Part shown: one piece after another, positions 44,461 through 56,599 of the stretch
Numbering within the stretch: position 1 is the stretch's first letter
How the letters are laid out: the number at the start of each line of letters is the position of its first letter
Notes under the pieces: model-generated
Told to the model about the DNA's origin: nothing
Database searches by the model: none
What the model saw: the letters and a program-made list of their open reading frames with translations, nothing else
Assembly: GCF_030247185.1 (NCBI RefSeq)
Contig: NC_080572.1
Span: forward strand, 178,712,866-178,776,865
DNA: 64,000 nt
Source of the DNA: Malaya genurostris
Taxonomy: Eukaryota; Arthropoda; Insecta; Diptera; Culicidae
Reading direction: 5' to 3'
Program-made: the position numbers and the translations under genes

Positions 44461-46231
44461 CACTAAAACCTCAATTTACGCGAACTTAATTTACGCGAAT
44501 TTAATTTACACGATGATCGCGTTAAAAAAGGTTCTTGCATAATGAAGGAAATCTTAATTTATATACACATACAAAACAATCTAACATGCTTCAGGGGATT
44601 TAATATTGTGATATGTACGTTGATGAATTGTTTAGTTTCAAAGAATCTAAATAATATCGTGGGCATCCAAGAATTTTTTGGAAAGCAAATATTGTATATA
44701 ATCACTTTTATATGACTATTGTGTGCGGTCTGTACTCGTAGAACTATTTACTGAAAATTGACGTACTGTTTGTTATAAGATCTGTAGAAGAACTTGCACA
44801 TCCAAAACCTCCTCGGAAAAAGCCTTAAGGTCTACCAACGTAACCGATGCTCCATCCAGAAACTACATGTACTTCAGGCGTTAAGATTTACCAGTGCAAC
44901 AAAGTAGATTAACGAACTTATCGTTATCGGTCCATATCCGTAATGTTACATGCGATCAATAGGACAATTGTGATCAGAGCTTAAAATTGTCGCGCATTCT
45001 CAATAATAGAATCCAATCCAACAGACTCATTTTCAATATTTTACTGTCTCATTCGTAAATGACCAACAACAGAACAAACGAAGAGAGACGAAGCATTTTC
45101 GTTTCTCATTGAAAAAAAGAGAGAGAATAATTGCCAACGTCACTTTTTCCTCTATGACAAGACGAAACCAAACTAACGTCTTCAGGGAGCGTCAGCAGAA
45201 TTTCAATTTTCATTTTTTCATCGATGTATTGAAAATCTGTGACGCTTGGCTATTAATAGTGAATAAAATACGACAAGCCTATTTTGAGTCAATAAGAGTG
45301 ATTTTTATTAGCTCTGATTGTGATTACTCTAGGTCATCCAAAAACTATCTGTAATTGTACCTCTACGACTATGAACAGCATTGAAAAATTATACATAAAC
45401 TGCTGAATGCTAGAGTAGATCTTAAGACCTGTTTTCACCGAAGTTCATGGACGACTGGGAACCTACCAGGAACAGCTATAAATAGACAAATAAGCAATGT
45501 GTTGCTCTAAAAGCATGAATCACGAGAAAAAAAGGCATTAGCCGTTGTAGTTCTTGCTGTGACACAGTGTATTTCCTAAATACAATACTCCAAGTAGTTC
45601 TTGGATATTGGAACATCTATTAAACATTTCCATAGTCTCAGAACATACTCAGAGGGTCATCAGGCTCTAAAACATCGGACGTAGTACACATAAAAAAAAT
45701 CTGAATTTTACAGGTGACAGAATTCTACAAACGATACAATTAACAACTAAGTAATTTTCAAATGGCGCAATATTTCACTCGCACAGTATTTTACAGGCTC
45801 TGAGTGTAATTTGCACTCGACTACCAAGTGCCGCTGTATGGATTTATATTTATCAATTATTCAATGAACAGTATGAGCTCTGCGGTTCAGTCGAGTAATC
45901 GATGTGCTTGTGATCTAATGTTTCTCGGTTCAAGTCGCGCTGCTGCAATCGATCTTTTGTTTTTTATATCATTCGAAATCAATACATGTAATTTTCAAAT
46001 CACACAATTTTACATGTTCTTGAATATAAATTTGTATGAAATACGACGCTCCATTTATGTGATTTTTTCGAGCTGTGTAGGATTTATGCTATTTACACTA
46101 AAATCAAATGAAATTTGAAAAACCTTTTTTCACACGAAAAATTTGAAATAACGCGATGCATTATTGTTTTAATTTACGCGAAAGTTAATTTACGTACCCC
46201 CGGGCTCTGCGCGTAAATTGAGATTCCTGTG
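44461..46231. mobile_element. 1.77-kb pogo-like non-autonomous element
   Basis: Inverted ends CACTAAAACCTCAATTTACG (left) and CACAGGAATCTCAATTTACG (right, reversed), flanked by TA (44459-44460 and 46232-46233). 'atttacgcgaa' motifs recur near both ends. No transposase was recognised. It contains the nested MITE copy 2 and a segment shared with 9060-9210. Confidence 0.75.
45687..46077 (+). mobile_element. TA-flanked MITE with a tRNA-like segment, copy 2
   Basis: Homologous to 35916-36331 throughout, with the same tRNA-like block (cggttcagtcgagtaatcg and ggttcaagtcgcgc). The left end is mutated to CACATAAAAA. TA flanks lie at 45685-45686 and 46078-46079. It is nested in the 44461-46231 element. 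Confidence 0.75.
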
Positions 46232-46559
46232 TACTTGGTAGAGTGCCCTTCCACCGGGCTGGTTTGATCGCTTTTTTCTGTTCGCTCCTGCGCTCCTGTT
46301 ACTTCTTTGTATGGAATTCAAGTAAATAATGTTAATATTTTTGAAACTGCTCCATGAAACATGCTTTGTGATGTCTTTTTTAATAACACCTTGGAATATG
46401 ATTATCATGTTATTATCACGTGTTAGTTTATAGAACATCACTATAGTGATATTGAAAAGGATGAGATTTTGTCCATACTCTTTTCGAGTCATCGTTGATT
46501 TTGTGGATGCCTAAAATTGACAATCGATTCCTAAAATTGGGCATGATTTTTTTCAGCGG

Positions 46560-47245
46560 TAATATTCTATAATTTGATATTTTCGCAACACTGGTTGAAC
46601 TGTTATGCCACCTGTAGTTCAACATAAACCGCTAGGCAGACGTAAAGCTATTACTATTTGCAATATACTTATTATTTGCAGCGAAAACCGAAGTCCTTTC
46701 TAAGGACTTTGCACTTCGGTGCAAATGATAAGTGTATTTCAAATACACCCAAGCCTCCGTTTACGTAAACTTTTTTTTTACGTTGCCTCAGTTTACGTAA
46801 CTTTTTACGAATTAAGTCCCAAATAACGTAAAAAGAGGTTTTTTTCTTAGGTCTAAGACGAAACGTAAGAATAATAAGTTATTACTCATTTAGGGGTTAG
46901 CCAAATTTTGTGCTAGGGCAAATAACCGTTTTTATTATTTTTACGTTTCGTCTTTGACTCATCAGAGCAGAGCAGTTCAAATTGAACTGCTTAGTGCTAA
47001 ACTCGGCAGTTCAATTTGAACCACTAAGCAGACGTAAAGTTTCTGCTATTTACAGAACACTTTTTGTTTTGCAACGGAGTGCAATGTTTTTTCTGACGTG
47101 CCGAACGAAAACGTGTTTTCGACTATTTCCGGCCGATGCAGGTTTGGTCATTTAGGGGTTAGCCAAATTTTGTGCTAGGGCACATAACCGTTTTTATTAT
47201 GATATACTGATGAGTCAAAGACGAAACGTAAAAATAATAAAGTTA
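46560..47245. repeat. Foldback repeat cluster with GACGAAACGTAA arms
   Basis: A perfect 35-bp inverted repeat pairs 46931-46965 with 47207-47241 (core ttacgtttcgtctttgactc). The block 'catttaggggttagccaaat' plus 'tttgtgctaggg' occurs twice in direct orientation (46889 and 47149). A 19-bp odd palindrome gcagttcaaattgaactgc is at 46974-46992, and a hairpin aagtcctttctaaggactt is at 46691-46709. A fragment of the 12726-12946 MITE family starts at 46744. Confidence 0.7.
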
Positions 47246-47830
47246 TTACTCTTTATCTGTAAAATCATATTAAAACAGTTAAAAGACTAACATATTTTTC
47301 ATCAAAAGTTTCTCAAATGTTTTAAAATTGTTTTAGCTGAAATTTGTTCATTAAAAAAAAGTTCAAACTATCGACAAATATTGGTTGATTATAAACAGGC
47401 TCAAAATAAAAGTATTGTAATATATTAAATTAAGTTTAAATGTGATTATTTTGAATTTCCTATTTGTGGTTTGGTCTTTAGATAAGCATTGGACTTTTTC
47501 TGGGTATATTTTTTTGGAGTACACTCCTAATATCCAACAATTTCTTCTTAGACACTTTTTTGTGCGAGTAACCGTTTCCGGTTTGAAGAAAACTGGCGTA
47601 AATCTAAATTTTTTGAATTCAATATCTGAACATTTCCTAAACGGTCATGTCTAGGAGTATGATCTCTAGGAGCCAATTCACAATTTGATCGATATAATAG
47701 TATATTAGTGCTTAAATGACTTTTCTAATGAAAAAAAAATTAAGGTCTTAAAAGCACCTTTGAATTGTTTTTGTTAAAATTTCTTTTTTAAAAAAGCACT
47801 GATAAAAATTACGTTAAATGTTGTACATTG
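47246..47830. other. Intron sequence, unassigned
   Basis: AT-rich, with no repeat or gene recognised. Confidence 0.35.
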
Positions 47831-47834
47831 CGTA

Positions 47835-48200
47835 AAAGAGACGCACATTTCCTTTCTCTACAGAAAGGTAATAGCTTAAGAAACCGACTTTTGATCGGAG
47901 CTGCGGAGACCCATAGTGTTACACACCATTCGACTCAGCTCGACGAGATCGGAAATTGTCTCTGTGTGTACGCATGTGCACCTTTTCACGTTTTATCCTT
48001 TTGTATGTAAAAATAGGTATAGAATTCGATAGTTTGAAAAAATTTTCCGAGTATCATATACCTATCGATTCTGCTCGACGAACTGAGCAAATGGCTCTGT
48101 GTATGTGTGTACAGAATAAAGAGGCGTAGATCGCAGAGACGGCTGAATCGATTTTGATCGGACTAGTTGCAAATGAAAGGTCTTTTAACCAGCCAGAACG
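47835..48200 (+). repeat. Two P repeat heads in tandem
   Basis: 'cctttctctacagaaaggta' with 'cgactcagctcgacgagatc' comes first. A second block, 'tcgacgaactgagcaaatgg' with 'gtatgtgtgt', starts near 48073. Confidence 0.6.
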
Positions 48201-48745
48201 CTACAGTTTTCGTTCCTTGATCCTTTGTTTACTTTTTGAATTATACGAAGTTTTACAAATTTTCAGTTTTTCTACAATATCTCTCACAATTGATCTTGAA
48301 ACAGAAAATGTTTTTTAGACTTAGATTCACGGTTATAGCTATCCAACAAGGGATAATTTGAATTGAAAAACCCTTTTTTGTATGTTTACGCAGAAACAGC
48401 TTGAGCAAATTTATTTAAACTTTTTTAATATTATAAAGCATCATTTGAACAATATTTAGTTATATTTCCGTATACTAATATTGAAAAATAAAGCGATAAC
48501 AGAGTATTCCCCAAAACCTCTTTTGAGAATCACGTTGCGCGGTGAACACGATAACTCGGCGTAGAATTATCTGAAATCAAAAATTTTCTTAAATTTACTT
48601 AAAGTACGAGTTATTTCTCCACCCTCCCTCGTTCTCAAGTTATTATTTTGATTTTTCAACAGCTCGTGGCATATTTATGCAATAAACGTGATCTTACGCT
48701 AAATTTTCCACCAATGTTGAGTTGAAAAACTACCATAATATGAAA
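48201..48745. other. Intron sequence, unassigned
   Basis: No feature was recognised. Confidence 0.35.
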
Positions 48746-48749
48746 ATGG

Positions 48750-49630
48750 AAAAATAATTTCGGAACCGGAAGTCGGATCAGGTTGAAATTGCACAGTATA
48801 AAGACAATGAGAGCTTTAATTTGATTTGTGAAAATCGGCTGAGATATCGAAGTGAGTTCCGTTTTTAGAGATTTTCTTCATTATTATCGGTACATTCGGA
48901 AGCGGAAACCGGGGACTACTAGCCGCAAAGTAGTTTTATTTATCCACTGATCTGCCAACTAGATGAATTTAGCGGTTAGTTTTATCGAAATGTGCACCTC
49001 GTTTTGCCTTCGTTTATGAAAAAAATACCCATGAAATTAAAAAATTTCACTAATCGCACTGTAATGCGGGAACCGGAAGTCGGATCTGGATCAACTTTTA
49101 GGGGATTTTTTAAAGAATTTCTGGACTTTTTATTTGCTTCTTAGTTTGTGAAAATCGGTTAAGAAATTTCCGACAAAATTGAGTGCGCACTTTTCAGTAA
49201 ATTTGCACATATTTCCTTGTAATTCCGGAACCGGAAGTCGGATCCAAATTAAAATCAAAAAAATTGTGTAAGGCCATAAGACTTTTCATTTGAATCTAAG
49301 TTTGTGGAAAACGCTGCAGCCATTTTTTCCTTTTTTTGGTGCATATCACCCTGTAATTCTGGGACCGGAAGTTGGATCCAAATGAAACTCAAGAACTGTA
49401 TATGGAACCTTATGACCTTTAATTTGAATCTAAGTTTGTGAAAATAGGTTCAGCCATCTCTGAGAAAATTGAGTGACATTATTTGTAACATAAACACATA
49501 CACACACAGACATTTTGTGATCTCGACGAACTGAGTCGAATTGTATCTTACACTCGACCCTCCGGGCCTCGGTTGTAAAGTCGATTTTCACAGCGATTGC
49601 ATAGCCTTTCTATATGAGAAATGCAAAAAT
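48750..49630 (-). repeat. P repeat, minus orientation, near complete
   Basis: Four units carry 'ccggaaccggaagtcggatc' type blocks and 'aatctaagtttgtg'. 'gatctcgacgaactgagtcg' follows, and the terminus is 'cctttctatatgagaa'. Confidence 0.85.
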
Positions 49631-49639
49631 CAGTTTTTG

Positions 49640-50850
49640 GTCCAATTAGCCTCTCTATCTACGATAAAATTGATGGTTTGCATAATATAGATGTCCAAAG
49701 TTTCATACAAATCATATCAAAACTCTTAATAGAGACATTAGCACTGCTAAAAGTTAGTTACTACATAGCAACAGATTTTGAGATGTTCTAGACGGGTAAA
49801 ATGCTTACTTTATCGATATGAAATCTTACATCGAGGAACTGCCGGATGATATATTCAGTTAATTCAGTTCCGAAAAGACAATGTTAGTGAAAAAAGTTCT
49901 GTTTAGTAAAGTATTGAATGCTCAAAAAAGGAAGGGAGTGTAAGTGCGCTTTATAACACTTTTCCCCTAGTTTCACTTCGAGATTGATCGCACGAATGAA
50001 AATTCACAATGAACTAAAATTATTATAAAAGTCAATTATAGAATGGAAGTTATCCATTTTATAATTGGCATAAATATCTAAAGAAAAGAGTTTTTTTATA
50101 TAACTGGAGTGATTGGGGCTAAACAGGACATCAAGAAAAAAAGCAATTCTAAAGATACCTTAAGTTCAACCTTTCGTGAGACTGACTTGTAATTAATTTA
50201 TATACAATTTTTTCACATTTTCTAGATTAATCTTAAGATGTGGACTTCTTTTTCCAACCTGACCTTTTATTTTGTTATCAATGCATTATTTATATTTTGG
50301 TCTACCCTGAAGGATTCCTGGTATAAATTCGTGCTGTTTGTGTCGGATGATTTATGAACCTATGAAATATGTAAATCGTGCCGCGTGTTGCAATCGATCA
50401 TCGGTTCTAAGAATCAAATCTGAAACACTGACGGTTACCCTTTTATTTTAACAACCACGGCTGAGTGTTGATTGATTAACTAGGAACACATTTTTAGAAT
50501 TTTCGTAGAATTCCATATACTGTAAAATCCATTTAACTCGTGGATCCAATTGTCACGCACGACATTCGTTTAATCGTTCTGGTGTCACGTCTACTAATAT
50601 CATGAGTTTATTGCCGTAAACAATGCTGTTGTTGATGATTTTAATCGAGAGGAAACAGGTTATACAGGTAGTCCCTCTTCTAAATGAATCAGATGACCTT
50701 CTACCGAACCGGTATTCATTTTGATGCATTGTCTCACAGCGACCTATCAGTGCCGTGTTTTATGTGATCGACTCGAAGAGCTAATTTGCGTTTCCAACTG
50801 TTATCTTGTTTGGCACATAGCTTTAATTTCCTTTTGTTGTTTGTTCAATT
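49640..50850. other. Intron sequence upstream of the second coding exon
   Basis: Mostly non-repetitive. The polypyrimidine tract 'tttgttgtttgttcaatttcag' ends the intron at 50854. Confidence 0.5.
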
Positions 50851-50854
50851 TCAG

Positions 50855-50993
50855 AATGGCAGCATCATCTACGATACCAAACTGTTGACGAGGAACCAAT
50901 TTTGCTTTATGCAAACCAACGATTCCGAGCCGGTGGTGCCGTTCGTCTGCTTCGAGCCCCAGGAGGACTTTAAATATGCGCTCTACCCCATCG
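50855..50993 (+). CDS. Methuselah-like GPCR, second coding exon (end of ectodomain)
   Basis: Acceptor tttcag|AAT and donor ATCG|GTAAGT bound a 139-nt exon entered in phase 0, matching the phase-0 end of the exon at 33127. It encodes NGSIIYDTKLLTRNQFCFM, then 'VVPFVCFEPQEDFKYALYPI'. 'NQFCF' and 'PFVCFE' are the last two cysteine motifs of the Methuselah ectodomain, just before the first transmembrane segment in relatives. NGS is a further glycosylation site. Splicing to the 32639 exon gives 209 codons plus one base. The seven-helix exons are not in the window, so the second intron is longer than 13 kb. Confidence 0.88.
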
Positions 50994-51884
50994 GTAAGTG
51001 GTTCGGGACAAACCGGCATACATATATTTTTTTTACGACCCACACACCAACCGATATCCATCTTCCACCTTTTGACTTTTGCTTGACCAGACCAGATCGG
51101 TTCAGTTGTATTTGAGTTCGCTTTGTTTCTATAGGAAAAGTGCGGGATTTTCACCCTGGGAATTGTTTCATTAGTGAATTGACTGATTTAACAGTCTTAT
51201 CAATAGGATAAATGCTTTGTATCTCTCAACAGATTATGCATCGGAAAGGGGATGAAAATAGTCTGTGCATAATTTAAGGTTGCATTGCATATGCATCGTT
51301 GGAATTGTTTTTGCAATCTCTCAACCGATAAAATGATTTGTAGAGTTTATAAATATTTATTAAAAAACTATTGTTCAGATTTTATTTTATTCATTCGCTT
51401 GTTTTGTTGACTAATGGCTATACAGTGATTGGCGAATTGAGGAAAGCTGGTCACGATTTAAAGATTTCATTAGCAGATATTTCGATTCGATTACTCAATT
51501 TCGGTTAGAGCATGTATGTGAATATTATTTGCAGTTTTCATTGGCTGGCACGTCTCCAGCTGTATCTTTTCAAATAAACGTCAATCCATGGAAACTCTTT
51601 TTTTCTTTCTGTCGGGTGCACATCTTGTAAAATGGCGAGGATTTGACTCAACCTCAGCACTGTGTTCAACCGAAGTCATGCACCGGTAACAGACATTCGT
51701 ACCTGCACCGTGTTTGTCGGTGCCGATGGACTCACTTCAGTGTTGGTTTTCGTTTTCTTTACCGCATGTGTGAAAACTACCACCACTTGATGTATACATC
51801 GTTCGTAAAGGCGGTGTTTCTCTTCTTCGGCATCAGCGGTTGTGCGTACCGGTGCGTTTTATATGACGGTTTGAAATTGTTTAC
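50994..51884. other. Second intron, 5' part
   Basis: It starts GTAAGT and is non-repetitive at first. A frame at 51643-51957 has no family support. Confidence 0.45.
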
Positions 51885-52320
51885 TCTCATCACATTGCAA
51901 TTCTGGAGCCGGGATTTGGATTCGGATGAAACTCAGGAATTTCTTGTGGAATTATAAGACCTTTCAATTTAAATTTCGTGGAAATAGATTAAGCTATTAG
52001 TGTGTGACCACTGTTTCCGGTGCCGCTGGAACCGGAATTCGGGGACTGGTATAAACGAAGTCTATTTGTTTGACCTATAACTGACCAAATCTATCGATCG
52101 GAGCTAATTTGAGTCCAGCCTTGAAATATTTTTCCGTGTTTTGCATCGCCGCACTGTATAACTGTTTGAAATGATCAACAATCTTCATGTTGTTCTTCCG
52201 GAACCGGAAGTTGGATCCGGATGAAATTCAAGAGATTTGTTTGGCACTATAAGATCTTTCATTTGAACCTAAGTTTGCGAGAATCGGTTCAGCCCTCACC
52301 GAGAAAAGGAGTGAAATTAC
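51885..52320 (-). repeat. P repeat fragment, minus orientation
   Basis: 'ttctggagccgggatttgga' and 'ttccggaaccggaagttgga' units, with 'ctttcatttgaacctaagtt'. Confidence 0.7.
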
Positions 52321-52769
52321 TAAGGGATTCTTAAAAAATCTTTTATTTGAATCTTGAACAAGAACAAAAAAGTTTCTTTACTCATGCACTAGCGTAACCT
52401 TTTCAATTTCTAAAAACTTTAGATCTAAGATTATACGAATTCTTTGTTTTCTTTGGAACCGACTTGCTGTTTGTTCCGGAACCGGAAGTCGCATCCGAAC
52501 AACTGTTTTTGTACAATAACGGTTCAAAGGGTGTAGCCGGGTTTGCATATGAAAACTACCCCCAAACCGGAATTAATGTTTGATAAAATTTGTACAGGAG
52601 ATGAATTTTCCAAAATTTTAACCTTTTAATTGCCATATTTGTGGAGTTAGGGTGGTTCTTCTGATTTTCATTTTATTTAAAATATTCAAAAACTTTTGAA
52701 ATTGAAAAAAATCAGAAATATTGTAAGCATTTTGGGAAACCTTTCTTATTTTTTTAGAATTTTTTTCGA

Positions 52770-52899
52770 TTTTTCGCCTTTCTCATATAGAAAGGTTATG
52801 CAATCACTTGAAAAACCGACTAGTGAAAATTGGCCCGGAGGGCCAAGTGTCATATACCATTCGACTCAGTTCATCGAGCTGAGCAATGTCTGTGTGTGT

Positions 52900-52953
<54 letters not shown>

Positions 52954-53760
52954 CAAATAATCTCACTAGGTTTTCTCGGAGATGGCTGAACCGATTTTGA
53001 CAAACTTAGATTCAAATGAAAGGTCTCGTGGTCCCATACGGAATTCCTGAATTTCATCCGGATCCGACTTCCGGTTCCGGAGTTATAGGGTAAAGTGTGT
53101 TACTTATTGTACACCGTCTCTTAAACCGGCGAAACAAAAAACGTAAAAAAATTTCTAAACTGGTCTCAAAACTACACAAATCGATAGTTATTATCAGTAG
53201 GCAACTAAACAAACCGATTCCGGCTATCCTGGTTCCCGGTATCCGGTTCCGGAAGTACCGGAAATAGTGATCATATATACCAAAATGGATCTCACTCACT
53301 TTTCTCAGCGATGGTTTGACCGATTTCCACAAACTTAGATTTAAATGAAAGGTCTCGTAGTCCCATATGGAATTCCTGAATTTCATCCGGATCCGACTTT
53401 CGATTCCGGAATTATAGGGTAAAGTGTGTTCAATATTGTACACCATCACTTAAAATATTTTCGGATACAACAAACATTTAAATCGTAATTTGATTCGTTA
53501 GTTGGTGGCTGCACGAACCGACTTTGATTATACCGGTTCTCGGGTTCCGGTGCCGGAAGTGCATATAATAGTGAACCCATTTTGTTTTCTTAAGGATGAC
53601 TTACTCAATCAAAGCACTGTTTTATTCTGTATGTTATGCATAAAAAACCTCTTGGTTTCTTTCAAAAATCGAAGAGAAAAATTTTGAATAGAATATCACA
53701 ATATTATATACATGAGAAAGGCATCATTATATCACTATGTGAATTAAAACAGGTTTTTTA
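52770..53760 (+). repeat. P repeat, plus orientation, complete with (TG)n
   Basis: The head 'cgcctttctcatatagaaag' is followed by 'catataccattcgactcagt' and a (TG)n run at about 52888-52948. Three units with 'gatggctgaaccgattttga' follow, and the tail is 'gagaaaggcatcattatatc'. It serves as the uninterrupted reference for the copy at 766-2575. Confidence 0.85.
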
Positions 53761-54089
53761 TTCGCATTTACAATTTTGGTACCACCCTAGATTTTACATC
53801 GTTTCCTTATAGTTCAACTTACACCGTAGATTCAAAGCTCAATTTATTATTAGCAGATATTAGATTATATTATTTTTTTCCGAATTGGATTTATTTCAAT
53901 GTTTAAAGTTTTGAACGAATATTAAAGCCTGGATTGTCTTCGACGGAGAGTTCCAATTAGGATTACCAGATATGCGGATTTCTTGGTATTCTACTGATTT
54001 TCAAGTACATTGGTAAAATTTACTGAATTTTATACGGATTTTGCAAAAAAATACTGATTTTATACAGATGTTTCCCACAAATATAAGTA
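53761..54089. other. Intron sequence with a 'ctgatttt' repeat
   Basis: Positions 53965-54070 repeat ctgattttc, ctgaatttta and ctgattttatacag, probably a decayed MITE. No gene was recognised. Confidence 0.4.
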
Positions 54090-54463
54090 CACAGTTCGAA
54101 AAAGTCTTGTGATTTTACATCCTATTAGACGCACATAAGTGGAGCCTCGTATTTCACACAGATTTACATTCTATAACATGTAAAATTGTGTGATTTGAAA
54201 ATTGCAGGAGTTTGAAATCGAATGAAATAAAAAAACAAAAGATCTAAAGCAATAGCGCGACTTGAACCGAGAAACATTAGATCACAAAGCTCGTCAGTTA
54301 ATCGACTGAACCAAAGTAGCCCATATCCGCTTGATGAATAATTGATCCATATAAATTCATACAATAACGCTTGGTAGACAAGTGCAAATTACATTCGGAG
54401 CCTGTTATGAATTGTATCGTTTGCAGAATTTTGTCACCTGTAAAATTCATAATTTTTTCTGTG
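54090..54463 (-). mobile_element. TA-flanked MITE with a tRNA-like segment, copy 3 (inverted)
   Basis: Ends CACAGTTCGAAAAA and TTTTTTCTGTG, flanked by TA (54088-54089 and 54464-54465). It is the reverse complement of the copies at 35916 and 45687. Confidence 0.75.
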
Positions 54464-54465
54464 TA

Positions 54466-54545
54466 ATATTATCACGCAGCCCACCTGGATTCGATCCCCA
54501 ACCCCGCACATAGGATCAGAAAGCTTAAGTATGGCCTTAAAGTTA
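54466..54545 (+). repeat. tRNA-derived SINE-like fragment
   Basis: A B-box-like ggattcgatccc at 54488 is followed by 'aaccccgcacataggatcag', the same string as the head at 40936-41027. No A box remains. Confidence 0.5.
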
Positions 54546-55470
54546 AAACCTCTATAATTGAAACAAAAAAAAAGCAATTTTACAGATAGTTTTTCCTGCT
54601 TCACCATATGATGATAGAGGAACGTGACCAATCGGTTCGACAATCGAACCGACTGCGGTAGACAAATTTCACTGGGTTAAATAATTGAAATCCTGCGCAA
54701 GTTGAACTCGACAGGTTTTTGCAGATTCTATATACGGGGCATTCCACGCAAAATCAGCCACCCAAATTTTTTTTTTCATCTAACTATTTTTTTTTCGGTA
54801 TAGAACTCGAAAATATTCGACACGTATTTTTTATTTCAATATGGTACGTAGAATTTTCGAGATATGATTTTTCAAAGTTTCGCGTTTTCAAAAAAGAGCC
54901 TTTTTTCAATAGCCTATACTGTAAAATCTAATAAAGATACAAAAATTCGTCCAAGACATGAAATGTGCGTCTTTTCCTTAGCTTTCAAAAAAGCGATTCC
55001 ATAAAACAACCTTTAAAGTTAGTTTAATGAAAAAGGTTAAAAATTAATAAACAAATAAAAAAATTTCAAGCTTCAAGCTAATTTTTTTCATTTTTTAGTT
55101 GAAAAAAGAAGCCTTAGGGGTTTAACTCAATCTTTGCAAAGTTTCAGAGTGGAAAGATTAATACTTTCGGAGCAGTGAATTTTTTAGTCTCGATCCGCAC
55201 GCGCGGAGTGTACCGCAGTAAGCTGTGCAAAATACGTTCTACATACGGATATATACTATTTTTCCCTTTTCCACCACCCTGATACTAGATCGAATAAGGA
55301 AATTTGGCGCGCACGATCTGGCATCACTGTTTCAGAGGAGCTTTTATAATTAAAAATTGTGGCTGCAACCAATTGTTATATCTACAGATCGGTTCCAGTT
55401 GAACTGCTAAGTAGCAACTCAATTCGAACTGTCATCGCACTGATTAATCAACGAAGAAGCATACAAGATA
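54546..55470. other. Intron sequence with a dispersed-repeat look
   Basis: 'ggggcattccacgcaaaatc' near 54736 begins a T-rich stretch. No gene was recognised. Confidence 0.4.
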
Positions 55471-56476
55471 ACGGGTGGCAACTAAAATTTTGGTATTTCT
55501 TTCTCAAGCTGTCAAAAAAAGACAAACATACTTGGAGAAGATCTGATTTATTGAAATTAAACATACATTGTTCATTGTTGAAAAAAAATTAGTGAACATT
55601 TGAAAACGGTCCGTAATCGAATGTTCGGCGAAGCTTCCGTTTGATGTCGGAGCAGGAGCGTTGTACGGCCTTCATGTCAACTTTGCGAATGCATCTTTTG
55701 ATTCTGTCAATCAACTGTTAGCAATTCGTGGCTCTCCAGTTATTTTTGTACACCAATGAGCTCAAAACCCCGAAGAAATCTTCGATTAGGCGACACTGAG
55801 GTAGATTTATCGGGTTGTGGTTCTTGGGTACAAATGGGATCGAATGGGTATTGCCAATTGATTGCCAACCCAGATGGCTTGAACTATGGCTTAGAAATGC
55901 CTTTCTCGGAAATGACAATGTACAGCATCACTTTCTGTTCAAACTTATGTTTAGACTAATATTTTATGTTCGGATGTACAGTAGAACTATCCGTTGAAAA
56001 GTATCAATCGTTTCCGGGAATCTGCGTCTTCGAAAGAGGGAAGTAACTTTTATCGTCCAAAACAAAACTTTTTCCGGAATAATTTTTAATGATTCAGTGG
56101 CATTGGAAATTCAGCGTTGAAATCTGTGCGTCAGTATATCCCGGGGCTCGTGTCTTCTTTCGGTACTTTATTCCGAGTCTTTTCAATGTTAAGCAGATGT
56201 TGTTGAAGGCACGAGAAAGAGAACGAAGTCCTTTTGCGTCCATAATTTTGGCTGGTCTTCCACTACCTTCCTTACGAGCAGTTGTTGGGCATCTTAGGAT
56301 ATTGTAAACTGTCGAAGCCGCAACATTTTCGCTTTTAAAATGTTGTACCGTATACTATTTGCCGAGATTTCTGTGCAGTTCGTAGAACTGTACAATGCGC
56401 TCGTGAAATACTTCTTGTTTCGACGGCATTTTGAGCAAAATTGAGCAAGCATGAACAAAACAGAAAATACTAGCAG

Positions 56477-56507
<31 letters not shown>

Positions 56508-56599
56508 CTAACACATACACACTCTTAGTTCTTCCTGAGCTCGTTTGTTGTAGAGCATACAGGTTTCGGAAAAATTCCAAAATTTTAGTTGCCACCCGT
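55471..56599 (-). mobile_element. ITm DD37E-type element with perfect 23-bp TIRs
   Basis: Both ends start ACGGGTGGCAACTAAAATTT (23 bp identical), flanked by TA (55469-55470 and 56600-56601). A (GA)n run at about 56481-56508 lies near the transposase 5' end. Length is 1129 bp with an internally deleted gene. Confidence 0.88.
55589..56429 (-). pseudogene. DD37E-type ITm transposase, internally deleted
   Basis: It starts MPSKQEVFHERIVQFYELHR at 56429 and can be followed to 'FDYGPFSNVH' and a stop at 55589. The helix-turn-helix part has an in-frame stop (LGK-stop-YTVQHF) and a deletion after 'AFNN'. The first catalytic Asp lies in 'FVLDDKSYF' (DDESYF would be usual). Stops follow at 'FQCH', 'NIKY' and 'ISKP'. 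The segment from 'SGLAIN' to 'IPFVPKNHNPINLPQCRLIE' is shortened, so the second Asp block is gone. The Glu block and C-terminus 'DFFGVLSSLVYKNNWRATNC' survive. Dead. It is a different subfamily from the relic at 16.8 kb. Confidence 0.82.

Noticed and set aside
50801..51154. 117-codon minus-strand frame over the second receptor exon
   Set aside because: Antisense to a spliced exon with matching Methuselah motifs.
53054..53449. 131-codon minus-strand frame
   Set aside because: Lies wholly in a P repeat and shifts between copies; no domain.
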